64,000 bases of DNA, from positions 28,399,375 through 28,463,374 of the forward strand of contig CAIIXF020000005.1 in NCBI GenBank assembly GCA_903813345.2. The letters run 5' to 3'. The stretch comes from Owenia fusiformis. Its lineage: Eukaryota; Annelida; Polychaeta; Sabellida; Oweniidae. Shown here piece after piece: positions 40,501-50,600 of the stretch (its first letter is position 1; every line of letters begins with the position of its first letter). The position numbers and the translations under genes are program-made. Below the pieces are notes generated by a model that saw only the letters and a list, made by a program, of their open reading frames with translations, ran no database searches and was not told the origin of the DNA.

Positions 40501-41571
40501 ATTCTTGAAAATCAACTCATGACATATTTGAATATATGCCAAACTGAGAGATAAAAGGTAAAAACATGATAATGCTGTGCGGGTAAAGATGTTTTTGTTT
40601 GATGGTAGAGTAAAAAGAATAGAAGAAATTTAACAAATTATAAGAAATAATCCTGCATTAATAGTAGAACATCAATGATTAAGAATGTCTTACTCAGAAC
40701 TCACTTAACGTCAGGTAAGCAGGAGAAACTAATTAATTTAAATCAATTGCAATTAAATTGCCTTTTTCAAAAGGGTCATACAATACTTATCAAATCCATT
40801 CATGCATAGTCTGATAGTTGCATGCATGTACTCAGTGCCATCCATTCAATCATCTTGAAACTCAATTTGAATTTTGAAATTATGCATACCTGAGTAACGT
40901 TTGTTCTTGTGATTTTTCTTCTTCCTCTTTTTCTTTTGACAACCATCTTCCATTGTTTGTGTTACTGGTGTTATTGTTTTCAAGTTTTTCTCAAGAACTT
41001 GAGAACCAGTACCTTCTGGTTGATCCTCTGAAACAAGCCCACTGGCAGACTTTGCTTCACATTGTTGGACTTGGAATTTATCTCGATTGATGTTTATTGG
41101 AGGACGTGATAGTTTGACAGAATCCTTTATAGCACTTCCCAAGGCACCCTTGAATAAACGTGCGCAACCACCTCCACTGGCTAGATAATCACTCAACTCT
41201 TGAGGAGAGCGTTTGGGAATATGTACACTTTTTGTTGTTCTTTTAGACACTGGTGTATGTTCACTTTTAGAAACTGGTGTTTGTTCACTTTTCAAAACTG
41301 GTGTATGTTCACTTTTCAATTCCTCGACTTTTAGGCCTATATCATCGAACAAGTTACGATCATGGTTCATCGATTTTTCACTTTTTGTATTGCTAGACGT
41401 TGAAGATTGAATATGTTTACCTTGCTTAGAAGAACTCATCACTGCTCTTATTTTGTGATTGCGAGACAGTCTTTGTTCTGGAGGTGTTCTGTCAATTTTA
41501 ACAGGTTTATTCAGCAGTTTTCTTCGACTATTTTCGCTTTCACTTTCTTTTCCAATTTTCCAGTCAGGCAT
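19530..41571 (-). CDS. TATDN2: TATDN2-type TatD nuclease with about 1,850-residue disordered N-terminus, 10 exons
   Basis: Exons in transcript order: 40890-41571, 35501-35776, 34947-35065, 29452-33700, 28869-29252, 28184-28352, 27909-28038, 25192-25288, 22173-22288, 19530-19670; 6,363 coding bases, about 2,120 residues, all junctions in frame. The last 270 residues form a complete metal-dependent TatD domain. Ligand motifs are [10 protein letters not shown] (about H1856/H1858), [33 protein letters not shown] and [12 protein letters not shown]. It follows human TATDN2 closely, including [10 protein letters not shown] and [11 protein letters not shown]. Human TATDN2 is about 760 residues, so this N-terminus is unusually long. 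It is charged and low in order, with four PPG-hydrophobic motifs (about 373, 425, 511, 771), an SEHTPV repeat near 90-110 and a His/Asp-rich coiled region at about 849-997. Nuclear nucleic-acid processing is inferred from the family. Exon 9 lies inside an intron of the opposite-strand collagen gene. Confidence 0.93.
19875..20285. repeat. Tandem repeat, about 2.7 units of 150 bp
   Basis: Units share TAGAACTTCTTACCATGTAA, GGTTTTCCTGGAATCGCGA and CTTCCAAGATGGCC. It lies in the last intron of the TatD gene and resembles the internal arrays of the Helitron-like elements, but terminal structures are missing. Confidence 0.7.
20812..21120. mobile_element. MITE with CAGTGATCGTACAAAATGGA-type termini
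   Basis: About 310 bp. Left arm CAGTGATCGTACAAAATGGA then TGGAGGGGGAGGAGG; right arm CCTCCCTCCATCCATTTTG then ACGATCACCGAGC. Arms are about 40 bp. It lies just upstream of the collagen gene, on its promoter side. Confidence 0.75.
21590..21595 (+). promoter_or_regulatory. TATAAA box of the collagen gene (candidate)
   Basis: TATAAA 72 bases before the collagen ATG, at a fitting distance for a start site near 21620. Supported by position only. Confidence 0.45.
21667..24766 (+). CDS. Short secreted collagen with C-terminal Cys module, 3 exons
   Basis: Exons 21667-21853, 22354-22796 and 24578-24766 join in frame (phase 1, then 0) for about 272 residues. Exon 1 is a signal peptide ([21 protein letters not shown]), a basic stretch (KKKRRGKK) and a short heptad-like helix ([13 protein letters not shown]) ending in CCN. 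Exon 2 is about 47 Gly-X-Y triplets built from a GEQGPPGPQ unit, with one Gly-to-Ala break (GPQ-AEQ near 22612). Exon 3 is a noncollagenous end ([17 protein letters not shown]...KWTCCK) with paired cysteines. The helix plus CC likely nucleates and crosslinks a trimer. It is an extracellular matrix or secreted oligomer; I do not recognise a named orthologue. The gene sits inside the TatD gene on the other strand. Confidence 0.88.
22360..22790 (+). repeat. 27-bp minisatellite coding for the collagen helix
   Basis: Tandem units of GGACCACCTGGACCACAAGG plus AGAGCAA, with 9-bp half-units. The low-complexity array leaves several other frames open on both strands. Confidence 0.9.
23101..24530 (+). 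mobile_element. Pearl/HINE-type Helitron-like element, second long copy with internal insertion
   Basis: Same 5' end (CTAGAAAAACAGCAACTCC), tandem units and terminal hairpin as 15872-16920. Palindromic AAAATGG..CCATTTT-type cores start near 23514, 23647, 23792, 23938 and 24083. About 200 bp (24229-24431), containing two copies of a 60-bp AT-rich unit, sit inside the ACGG tract; either an insertion or an old expansion. It lies in collagen intron 2 / TatD intron 8. Confidence 0.75.
24863..24935. repeat. AT-rich simple repeat (ATT)n/(TATTA)n
   Basis: Runs of TATTATTATT and TATATTATTGC in the collagen 3' UTR region. Confidence 0.7.
25052..25057 (+). promoter_or_regulatory. AATAAA polyadenylation signal of the collagen gene
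   Basis: AATAAA lies about 285 bases after the collagen stop and 135 bases before TatD exon 8, so the collagen transcript can end within TatD intron 8. Confidence 0.55.
25867..26701. mobile_element. Fold-back Tc1/mariner-type element, 835 bp with about 200-bp inverted arms
   Basis: Termini CGAGGGGTGATCAATAAGTA and its inverse are flanked by TA on both sides, as expected for Tc1/mariner insertion. The two arms match over about 200 bases (for example GACGCTTTTTTACACAGAT and CTTTATTTC.GTGAAGGA). The centre has no recognisable transposase. It lies in TatD intron 7. Confidence 0.85.
27171..27430 (-). pseudogene. 5'-truncated LINE: C-terminal tail of a reverse-transcriptase ORF
   Basis: The minus-strand frame reads [63 protein letters not shown] and then stops. 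This is the conserved C-terminus of jockey/CR1-like LINE ORF2 proteins. No upstream RT is present, so it is a short 5'-truncated insertion in TatD intron 7. Confidence 0.75.
28726..28800. mobile_element. 75-bp Tc1/mariner-type MITE (CAGGG.ATCCATAAAGTCTCT)
   Basis: Almost a pure hairpin: CAGGGCATCCATAAAGTCTC against GAGACTTTATGAACACCCTG, with TA on each side. In TatD intron 5. Confidence 0.85.
31790..32210 (-). repeat. DEDHRKL-type degenerate repeat within TatD exon 4
   Basis: About a dozen imperfect units of 8-13 codons ([45 protein letters not shown]) follow a short coiled-coil run ([15 protein letters not shown]). The product is a highly charged His-rich helix of about 150 residues. Confidence 0.85.
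35940..36265. mobile_element. MITE of the CCAGATCC family next to a Helitron-like unit relic
   Basis: 36060-36262 matches 6690-6862 (TCATTACTGGGCCTT, TTTCAGGCCAAATTTTGAAG, CTCTGACCTGAAATTTG). The flanking 35948-36010 resembles the last unit of the 15872 element (GAAAATTCCTTCTC..CATAAGCCTA). TatD intron 1. Confidence 0.65.
37000..37992. mobile_element. Fold-back Tc1/mariner element built from two inverted transposase tails
   Basis: TA-flanked termini CAGGGTGACCGGAAAAAAAGG and its inverse. The arms (37000 to about 37370 and about 37625 to 37992) are inverted copies of one another over about 370 bases. The right arm read on the plus strand carries a transposase C-terminus ([29 protein letters not shown]), the conserved tail just after the DDE/D core of mariner-like enzymes. 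The left arm carries the same tail inverted and decayed. No complete transposase remains. TatD intron 1. Confidence 0.85.
38264..39923 (+). mobile_element. Second Helitron-like tandem-unit family with duplicated 3' hairpin
   Basis: Begins TGTCCCCACCAAGTGG. About six to seven units of near 140-170 bp share TTACAGACAAGATTTTAGGA, AAAATCCAAAATGGCTGCC and TTGAAATTGATCTACCAA. Then GAAAACTCCCGGACGTACGG, an ACGG-type tract, and a terminal 60-bp module GTCGGACGCGCCTAGGCCGA..CCACACTATGTGGTGGGGAC present twice. The 3' end inverts the 5' TGTCCCCACCA. Two neighbouring units (38577-38710 and 38716-38852) are nearly identical, implying a recent unit duplication. TatD intron 1. Confidence 0.75.
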
Positions 41572-41775
41572 GACGAACGTGAATGAATTACATTCGGTTT
41601 AAAATCCCAATTGTCATTGTGTAAGTGTGAAAATAAACACATTTGCGTAGTTTGCATAAATTCCGCTAAACATTAACGTATCTTTCACTGAGATTATGTA
41701 TCACTGTGTTGTGAATTAAATGAAAGAAAGGAGAAATTATTTGACAATTTTGGACTTCCCTCCAAGTAATCAGCG

Positions 41776-41787
41776 CGCGCATGCGCA
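41776..41787. promoter_or_regulatory. Palindromic NRF1-type site upstream of TatD gene
   Basis: CGCGCATGCGCA fits the NRF1 consensus YGCGCAYGCGCR exactly. It lies about 205 bases upstream of the TatD ATG, in one of the few CpG-bearing spots of the window. NRF1 sites are typical of TATA-less housekeeping promoters. Confidence 0.6.
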
Positions 41788-42158
41788 GTAAGTCTAAATG
41801 TACAACTTTTTGAAAGCGAAAACACTGACTCGACATATTCACATCTTCATCCCTCCAATGTTATTCGATTGCAAAGGTTGCATCAACAGATCATCCACCT
41901 AATATCTTGACTTTTGTGATTGGAATTTTCCACCATGTCCTTGGTGTTAGTCTTATTGTGATATTTGGTACAAATCTTCTCCATGAGGTCCATCAAAGGT
42001 CAATGTAAATTGTTACTGAGTCTGTTGCATGATAGGGTCATATATAAACTACTAGGTATCAACAGGTCAATATTGTGAAAACATTTATGAGAAAAATATT
42101 TCAAGGTTTTCTTCAGCACCCAATCTGTGATATTAAAGGGTCAAATGTAACTATAGGA

Positions 42159-42358
42159 TCCAGGAGCGGATTTGGGAACCAACAAGGGGGGGGGGCAAAT
42201 TTCAGGTCAGAGAAAAATAAAAAAAATTGGGCCCCTAAAGCCCCTAAAACCCAAAAGTGGGCCCAAATTTTGAGACCCATTTTCTTCAAAATATGGCCTG
42301 AAATTAAAAAATAGGGATTTAAAAGGCCCCCAGCCCCCGCCCCCAGATCCACCAGTGG
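42159..42358. mobile_element. MITE of the CCAGATCC family, inverted orientation
   Basis: Ends AGGAGCGGATTTGGGAACC and CCCAGATCCACCAGTGG, with G-run and C-run subtermini. The interior matches the other two copies in reverse. Confidence 0.7.
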
Positions 42359-44375
42359 GATCAATGGATTGTCTTTGAATGGTCAATCTCGTATTTATGT
42401 TAATGGAACATATCTCTAAACAAAGCAATAACTATATAAGTGTAACGGTTTGAAACAAACACCAACACACTTTAAAAAATTTCTTATCAACTGTAAACAG
42501 CAAAGCTTCGAATATGAGAAATGTCATGATATTTTTAAAGGCCTCATGTAGAGTTTAAAAATATATGTTTTTATCATTCATTTATTATTTTAAATGACTT
42601 AATAAGTTAGTTTAGCGATTTTTGAAAAATTTTGGGGAGAAAAGTTATCAGCTTTTAAATTTTCAAATATTCAAATTTCCCACCATTTTTCAAATAAAAG
42701 TTGAAATTTTTTAATAATCAAATATTCCATATACTATACAAAATACATTATCTTTTTAATACCATTGCAAACAAAGGATATACTATTTCAATAATGTGCC
42801 ACTTAAATGTTTTAGCATATTAAAAAAATGTTGCAGCCTAAGTGACATCATCGTGATGTCATTAAGGGTGCAAAAATTTTTTGAGAAAAAATCAAAATTT
42901 GTTTTCTTTCTCACTCTCCTAAATATGCTTAACTTTTAAAATAATCCAATATTGATTGTCTAACTTGGTTGAAAAGAAGAATATACATGCATCATATTTT
43001 AAATATAACAGTACCATTTGTTTCTATGAGAAAATTATAAAATGCATTTTTCTCCGAACCATTTTCATGTATTTTCTTAATTTTTTCTGCAAAAGACACA
43101 TAAGAATGAATGCTGGTCTAAAATTCAGCTTTTAATAAATTCACAATTTTCTTTATTTTAGGGTGTTTTTTTAAATCAAAGTCACAGTTCGAGCCACTTA
43201 AACTGTTTACGCTACTATTCTAAAGGTCAACATTCAATATATATGTATTAGGTTCATTGCTCCCTAAAGAATATGTCTACTCTATTATGGTGGTAGAATA
43301 CCAAGGTCATGTTAATATGTCAAGGTCACATTGGTCAATTTTAATATGAATATTTGAATACCTGTATATGAGAAAGGGTTCCCATCCATTGTAGAACTTG
43401 TTTTGTGTGCAACTTTAGAAATGATTTAAAGAATTGAAATTCACAACTGAAAACATTTAATCCTATGTTTTATAATAAAAATTATATTTACATTCAAACA
43501 ACAGATAGTACATGTACAATTCTCAGATACTCAGTTATAAATAGGAAATTGAATGATACGGTCAACAGAATACACTGTTCACTGCACATATTGATTGTGT
43601 TCATGTTAGATTCCAATAAAGAACAATTACTACATGGGAGTGACCAGGATCCAAAAATAGGTGAGGTAAATTAAAAAGATAAGGCAAAACTTAAGCCACA
43701 GAGAATTTTACACCTCCATGGGCAGATGGTACATAATTTAAAAAGATGAGACAAAGAGAAAATTCCACCTCTTTAGGACATAATATCCAATCTAAAAATG
43801 TGTAAAATAATGACAAAGCACTGCCTTATACACCCATGTAGTGTCAATAAATCGCATGTGAACATGCTTGACATGTACTAGGGTGCTCACTAGGCTTTTA
43901 GATTGAGGTGCACCACTTAAGCCTGATTTACACGTACCCCATTATGTGGCTCACTCAAGTTGCCAAAAGAATCATAACCTCCCTCTAAAACCTCAAATAT
44001 AATAGGTGTCCATGAGATGTACTTTATTGTAAGCAGAATTTTGTGTGACTCTATCAAATTGTTTGTGATCAGCCTCAGTTTGTAAAAATCTTGGTGAGCA
44101 TCAATATGAGATCTTAAATCCACTTTATTATGAGTAAACCATTGGTTGGGAAAATGCAAGTTAATAACCAACCTGGTACATTACATTACATGATTTTTCA
44201 TTGTGCAGTCATAAAAATATATTTTAGACACAACGTTAATTCCATTTGAAATCCTGACTAACAATGTTTCTGTCCAGCAACATGTACAAATCGATAGATT
44301 ATGATCCTATTTCTCACACTGTATGAAAAATTCTGTTGCGTATACAAATTTACTTTGTATATTGAACCCCGAATG

Positions 44376-46061
44376 CTAGTGAGACACACTGTTCAAGGGT
44401 TCTGCTTTGATATTTGCAAAGTCCAGGCCACTGTCTGTTTCATCATCAATTTCTCCTACAACAGCTCTGAAAAAAAATACAAACAAATGTTAATGTGGGT
44501 TTCATGTAAGACATTCTGTAATCCATCTTAATTTGGTAACTTGGCAATTCTGTCATCATTAACCAATATGTAATTTCTGTCAAATTTCCTCCAAGAGAGA
44601 AGAGCATTTCACTGTTTCCAATGACATATATGAAATATATTTACCAGTATGAAAGTTTTACCATAAAATAAAGGATTATATGTAAATGAGAGAGAATACT
44701 AGAAGACTTATCTGACCTTCATTTGTCTTTTTACTGATTTAGGATGTTTTCAAATACTAACTCATGCCATAACGCGGTACTAACTCACCGGGGTGTATCG
44801 AAGCCAAAATGCCCCGCAAAACCGTTAATTTGAATTTCAAACCTACCCTTTCTTTGGAAAATCAATGATTGTGAGTAGTTTATAGTACACCGTTTTTCTT
44901 CAAACTTGTTCCATTAAAACCTTCAAAGTCAAGACATTGCTTTTGTGTACAGAGTCACTCGTTTTAGCGGTGTTTTGGTCCCCAGATGTGAGAAGATGCA
45001 AATCTTCAGAGATTTCGACCAAAAGCCTCGATATATCACCAGTTCTTTTATTATTCTCCCCTATATTTTGCACAATGACTCCCATTACAACCCTACATCT
45101 CTGCATCAACATATTTTTTACATTAAACGCACCAATTTCCAAAAGTCCTACGCATCTGTCAAAATTGATAAAAACGCCCCATTCTCTTCCAAAACGCCCC
45201 GTTGGATCTATACACGTTTGTAGTCATAGACTCTGCGGGGCATTATGGAAGACAACAGGGCGTTTTGGTCAATTTCGAACAGTTGCGTAGGACTTTTTTA
45301 AACTTACACATTGTCCCCTCTAACTATGTAGAGTCCAAGCACAACTTGCTCCATGCCAGTGGCAGTGCTGAACACTCTCTCGTGACTCTCATCTAAGATA
45401 AGGTTGATAGTCTGATCAAATCCTTTCAATGTTCCCTAGAATCAAACAACACAGTGACAAATGTATGGCATTACATGAATTTAATAGAGAAGCTTTATTC
45501 TCACATTGAACATGTTGGATTTCAGAAAACACATTCAACTATCCGTAACTAAATACACACAAAATGTGCCAAGGCATACACTATTATCTAAGTGAAAAAT
45601 AAATATTCTTATGAAAAGCAAAAATAAGACTACACATGCTTTCATTCAGAAGTATAGAACTTACCACTATCATTCTCCCATCTGCAGTGATGACACTGAT
45701 CGTACCTAATACTTGGTTAAGGATTAATATTCAATTCAGTGTGAACTGTGAAATACCGTGTAATGAAAGAATAAGTTCACACAGTAAGTGGTTTTAGAAG
45801 TTCACTTTTCAATGTTCTATATTTTTCCACCAAGTAAAGTCCCAATAAAATGATACATCTCTCCCTAAAAAGTAGATACATTTCAAGATGCACTAATATG
45901 TTTATTTGAGATGGTAATTTTTCGAAATAGACAGGAAAATAACTGCTATCAAATAACCAAAAAATAAAGAAATAAAAAATGGGCGATAATATGTTTATTT
46001 TCGCATGGTAATTTTTCGAACAAAGGATACGGTTAACATAGCTTTCCAACGCCGATGCCAT
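44376..46061 (-). CDS. LSM8: U6 snRNA-associated Sm-like protein LSM8, 4 exons
   Basis: Exons in transcript order: 46031-46061, 45665-45705, 45308-45435, 44376-44466; 96 residues, the same length as human LSM8. It reads MASALESYVNR, TISVITADGRMIVGTLKGFD, QTINLILDESHERVF, then YIVRGDNVAVVGEID and AEPLNSVSH. Sm1 (ADGRMIVGTLKGFDQTINLIL) and Sm2 (GLYIVRGDNV) motifs are complete, including the Asn of QTINLIL that contacts RNA. LSM8 replaces LSM1 in the nuclear LSM2-8 ring that binds the U6 3' oligo-U and supports splicing. It is transcribed divergently from MRPL2 across a 1.6-kb gap. Confidence 0.97.
45141..45300. repeat. Inverted repeat (about 160 bp) in LSM8 intron 3
   Basis: AAAAGTCCTACGCATCTGTC..AAAACGCCCC on the left pairs with GGGCGTTTTGGTCAATTTCG then AACAGTTGCGTAGGACTTTT on the right. 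It ends 8 bases from the donor side of exon 3. Probably a MITE; no clear target duplication. Confidence 0.65.
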
Positions 46062-47697
46062 GGTTACAGATAAAAAGTCTTGATAACACGTCCACTCTTT
46101 AATTTGTTCTGGCTTTCACAAAGGCCAGATCCATGAAGTATTCAGAGGATTAAATGTGAATTTTCGAAATCGGTCGACATCAAATCGTTAGAGTGAAATG
46201 ACGAACGTATAATTTATTGGTTGATTAACGCCAAACAATTTATAGCATGTGTATTTACTTCAAATGTTGAGTATTCAATTAATATAATTTCGCAAGTCAC
46301 TTCATTACACAGTTATGATATTCATCTACAAGACTCATTATTTTTTATCCTGAATCTACTAGAATATTTTTCTCATAAGAAGACAAAAATCACGAACAAT
46401 TTATCCCAGAATTTTTATCACGCTCATATATTTAACGAAGAGGAACATGATTTTCCAAAATTTGGTAAATATTTTAGTTTCAATAATTTAGGGCTTTAGT
46501 TCCAGTTTGACACTAAAAATGACTATTCAATATTGTATTCTCATACATGTAATCCATTTTATTTTGATTTGGGTTCACTCAAATATAAATGCTTGACTGT
46601 CACAAGGTTCTAAATTCTTCCAATTCCACTTCCAGTGATTCTTACTCTTAGAAAAAACATCATGCTTATTATCCATTGGCAGTTATACAATGTACAAGCC
46701 CATAAAAATATAATTCATACCTCAATCTTACTATTCTGGCTAGCTAATAATCATTGCAAAATTCCTAAAAATACAGGCCTGTCAACTGGCCCATAATTTC
46801 CGTACTATTTGTCACTCATTTGCCGAAGAAATTGAGCTCACACCTTGTTTTGTGTGGCATAATATGTCAAGCAATTACGCACACAGTTCGATCAGAAGTT
46901 TTATGTGAATTGCGTATATGTCACGCATTTGCTTCGAATTTTTTTGTACTGCTATAAATATCCCAATATGGCGGATTGACTCAGAAGTAAAATATGGATA
47001 TTGGAAGGCTAGCTAAGAAGTCACATTGTCAGGTTAACTCTTGGGTGACACAGGAAGATTTTACCTTATCTTAATACATATATATGAGCTAAAATGTAAA
47101 AAATGGGCTGTCAAATAAAGAAATTTACAGTAACACAGGACATTCAAGTACATTTGTGTTACTTTAAATGATTTGGTATCTGAATTCCTAAATGAATGAT
47201 CAGTAGGGTATTACTCATATATAAATCATAGATACCGATACCATCTAAATATGAAAATATAGTTAAAAATGACTAGCATGTGCGAATGTTGAAGCAAACC
47301 TGTTGTAGACAACCCAGGTCCCTTATAAGACAGATTAGTTTTCTCTGACCATTGTATTATATAACATGTTGAAAGCTAGATGTCTCAAAGGCAGATCCAA
47401 CTTTGTGTTTGGTCCTCTATCCAACTTGGTACTTTAAAACTACACTGCAAACACGAACTATGGCTATAAATTACCTACCAATCAATGAGTCCTTTATACT
47501 TATTTGAGGCCATTTGACTTTTTTAATAAATATCCATTGTTAAAGTCCAGCAATTTCAAATTACTGTACCTGCTTTTGTAGGAAAGAATATTCAGTGTAA
47601 CAATATTAAGAATCTGGTTAATCGCAGTACTTTTATTTCTTTACAGATATAGTAAACAAAATAAGTACCAACTTCAATCCTTGGACTTTTAACTAGA
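46062..47697. other. Divergent intergenic region between LSM8 and MRPL2
   Basis: 1.6 kb that must contain both promoters. I see no TATA box at a useful position, no NRF1 site and no repeat with clear ends; a GGCAAT/TGGCGGATTG-type stretch near 46970 is not distinctive. Confidence 0.5.
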
Positions 47698-50600
47698 ATG
47701 GCGACTCCGGCAAAATTATGTAACATCCTTAGAGGAATCACCAGACTCTCCCTAGATTACAGTATCACGCTGAGTAGCCTGAACTCATTTGCTGGGTAAG
47801 CATTTTGATGGATACCTTTAATCTTTGTTTTACAATGAAATAATATATTTATATTTACTACATGTATTTCTTCCTATAAACAAATATATTTTATATTTTT
47901 TTATTTTTTTTTTTTTATTTTTTTTTTATTCATCTATAATTTACATTTACATATTCTTTACACATCTCGGCTTGACATCCTCTTGGATGTATATAGCCTT
48001 TTTTATATAAATATTCATATTGATAGCTGATGCGTGAACATAAAACATTTAATAAACAAGAAGAAGAAACTAGAGAGAAAGGGAAAGAGAAGAAGAGAGA
48101 GTTGCAGGGTTTGCATAGCATATTGTATTTACATACTAATCCTAAGTTAAATTAGGTTTATGGGGCTCTTTCACTTGCATTAATAATTATAAGTCTGCAC
48201 CAACAAGATTAGAATTTAATGTTAACTTCTATGATTTTGTATGAGTAATTTTTTATAATCCGATTTGAATTTATTTCTGCTGTTAATTTCTCTAATGGAG
48301 TTTGGGAGTTCATTCCATATAATTTGGCCTCTATGTTTGATGGATTTTTGACCAAATACTGATTTAAAATTATTGGACCTGAGATCAAATTTGTTTCTTG
48401 TATCTCTTTTATGGACTCGGATTTTGCTATAAAATAATCATTGAACATGTTGATAGGGAATTCCTTTGGTCTTTTGATACAATTAAATACAAACAAGGCA
48501 GCATTGAGTTTATAAACTTCGAACACATCAATAAATCTATATTTCTTAAAGAGGGGTGCTGAGGGTGTATCTTTGGCACTATGTGATATCAGTCTCAGAA
48601 ACTGTTTCTGTAGCTTTAAAATCATATCCATTAATCGTTTGGTTGCAGTTCCCCATGCAAGAATACAATAATTTAAGTGACTATATATAAGCGAATAATA
48701 AATTGATTTTAACGATTCAAAATTTAATTGGTTGTGTACCTTAAATAAAACACCTAGTGTTTGTGAGATCTTCACAGTGACATGTTTGATATGACTTTCC
48801 CATGAGAGGTTATCATCGATTATTACACCAAGGAAGTTAGTTTTGCTAATTCGTTCAATACTACTGCTCCGTATTTTTATCTTCAAAAGGTGAGATTCAT
48901 TTTGAGTGAGTTTGCGATGTGAAAAGAACATAAATTTTGTTTTGTAAATATTGAGCGAGAGTTTGTTCACCCTTAACCAGTCATCTAAAATGTCTAGATC
49001 ATTGTTAATAAGATTAACTAATTTGTTTAGATTTTTACCAGAGGCAAGTAAATTTGTGTCATCAGCAAAAATTATAAGCTTTAGAAAAGAAGTTGTTTTC
49101 ACAATATCATTAATATAAATGAGAAATAATATTGGTCCTAGAATCGACCCTTGTGGTACTCCACATGATATTCGAATAGGATGTGATACACAATTGTCAT
49201 ACTCCGTCGATTGAGTTCTATTTGTCAAGTAACTTGCAAACCAGTTATGAGCGATACCCCTTATTCCGTAGAAGTGTAATTTTTCCAAAAGAATCTCATG
49301 GTTAACAGTGTCAAAGGCTTTCGACAAATCTATAAATATTGCAATATTAAATTTTTTATCAATAAGTGCTGAACGAAGTGATTCCAGGAACTTCAAAAGT
49401 GCCATATAAGTTGATCTGTTTTTTCAGAAACCAAACTGTTGTTCACAAAATATTTTAAATTTTTCCAAAAAATCAACAGTTCTGTTGGCCATAACTCTTT
49501 CTAAAATCTTAGAAAAAACGGACAGAAGTGAAATTGGGCGATAATTGTTAAATTGATGTTCATCTTCTTTTTTATATATGGGTGTGATTTTTGCATGTTT
49601 TAGTTTATTAGGAAATACTCCAGTTCTTAATGATAAGTTACAAATAAAGGTCAAAGTGAGTATTAACATATCTTTAACATGTTTAACTATAATTGGTTTT
49701 ATTTGATCTTCACCAGCAGCTTTGTCTTCCAAGTTAGTCAAAATCTTATTCATTTCATCAGAATCTACATTGGATAAAAATATACTTTTGGTGAAGTTTT
49801 CTTGAATTTTATTCAAATAAAAAGAAGGATTGTTTTTAGAATTTGGAATTTTGTTGGCAAGACTTGTACCGATATTCCCAAAGAAATTATTGAATTGTTT
49901 AGCTATTTCTGTTCGTTCACTAATTTTCCTGTCACCTGATAAAAAATAATTGGGTAATGTTTTCCTATGTTGCTTCTGTTTCAAAATATCATTAATTAAG
50001 GACCAGGTTTCTTTCAAATCACTTTGTATCATTTTAAATTTATTTGTATAATACATCTTCTCTGCTTTTTTAATTACTTTTTGCAAAATCCGCTTGTATT
50101 TTTGGTATTCATTCCTTCTGTTTGGGGTTTGCAGTTTCAAATAATATTTGTATAGTTTATTTTTCCGCTTACATGAATTTAATATAGCTTTGGTTAACCA
50201 AGGTTTTGAATTATTAAAGATATATTTTACCCTGTTTGTTTTCAAAGGGAAGCATTCATTATATGATTTTTGTATTTTTTCTATAAAGAGGTTATAAGCA
50301 TCATTAACATTTTCAGCATTGTATACATCTGCAAAACTAAAATCGGTTATTTTCTCATTGAATTTACTCTTTGTTTCATTATTTATTTCCCTAAATTTGT
50401 ATATTTCTTCCTTTTTCTTGGTTACCTTATAGTCAAAGTTTGCATAAATTGGAAAGTGGTCGGATATATCGGTAGTTACTAATCCTGAATCTGATAGGTT
50501 AGGTTGATTTGTAAAAATATTGTCAATAAGAGTTGCTGTATCTGAGGTTATTCTTGTTGGTCGAAAGATAGTAGGCATAAAACTGTGTGCTAGAATTGTA

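Larger units (their letters stand above)
41572..44375. other. Spacer upstream of TatD gene and downstream of LSM8
   Basis: About 2.8 kb with a candidate NRF1 site and one MITE, listed separately. The remainder (42430-44370) is AT-rich and I see no gene, RNA or repeat in it. Confidence 0.6.

Noticed and set aside
44937-45290. 117-codon plus-strand ORF opposite LSM8
   Set aside because: It runs across the inverted repeat in LSM8 intron 3 and has no family features.
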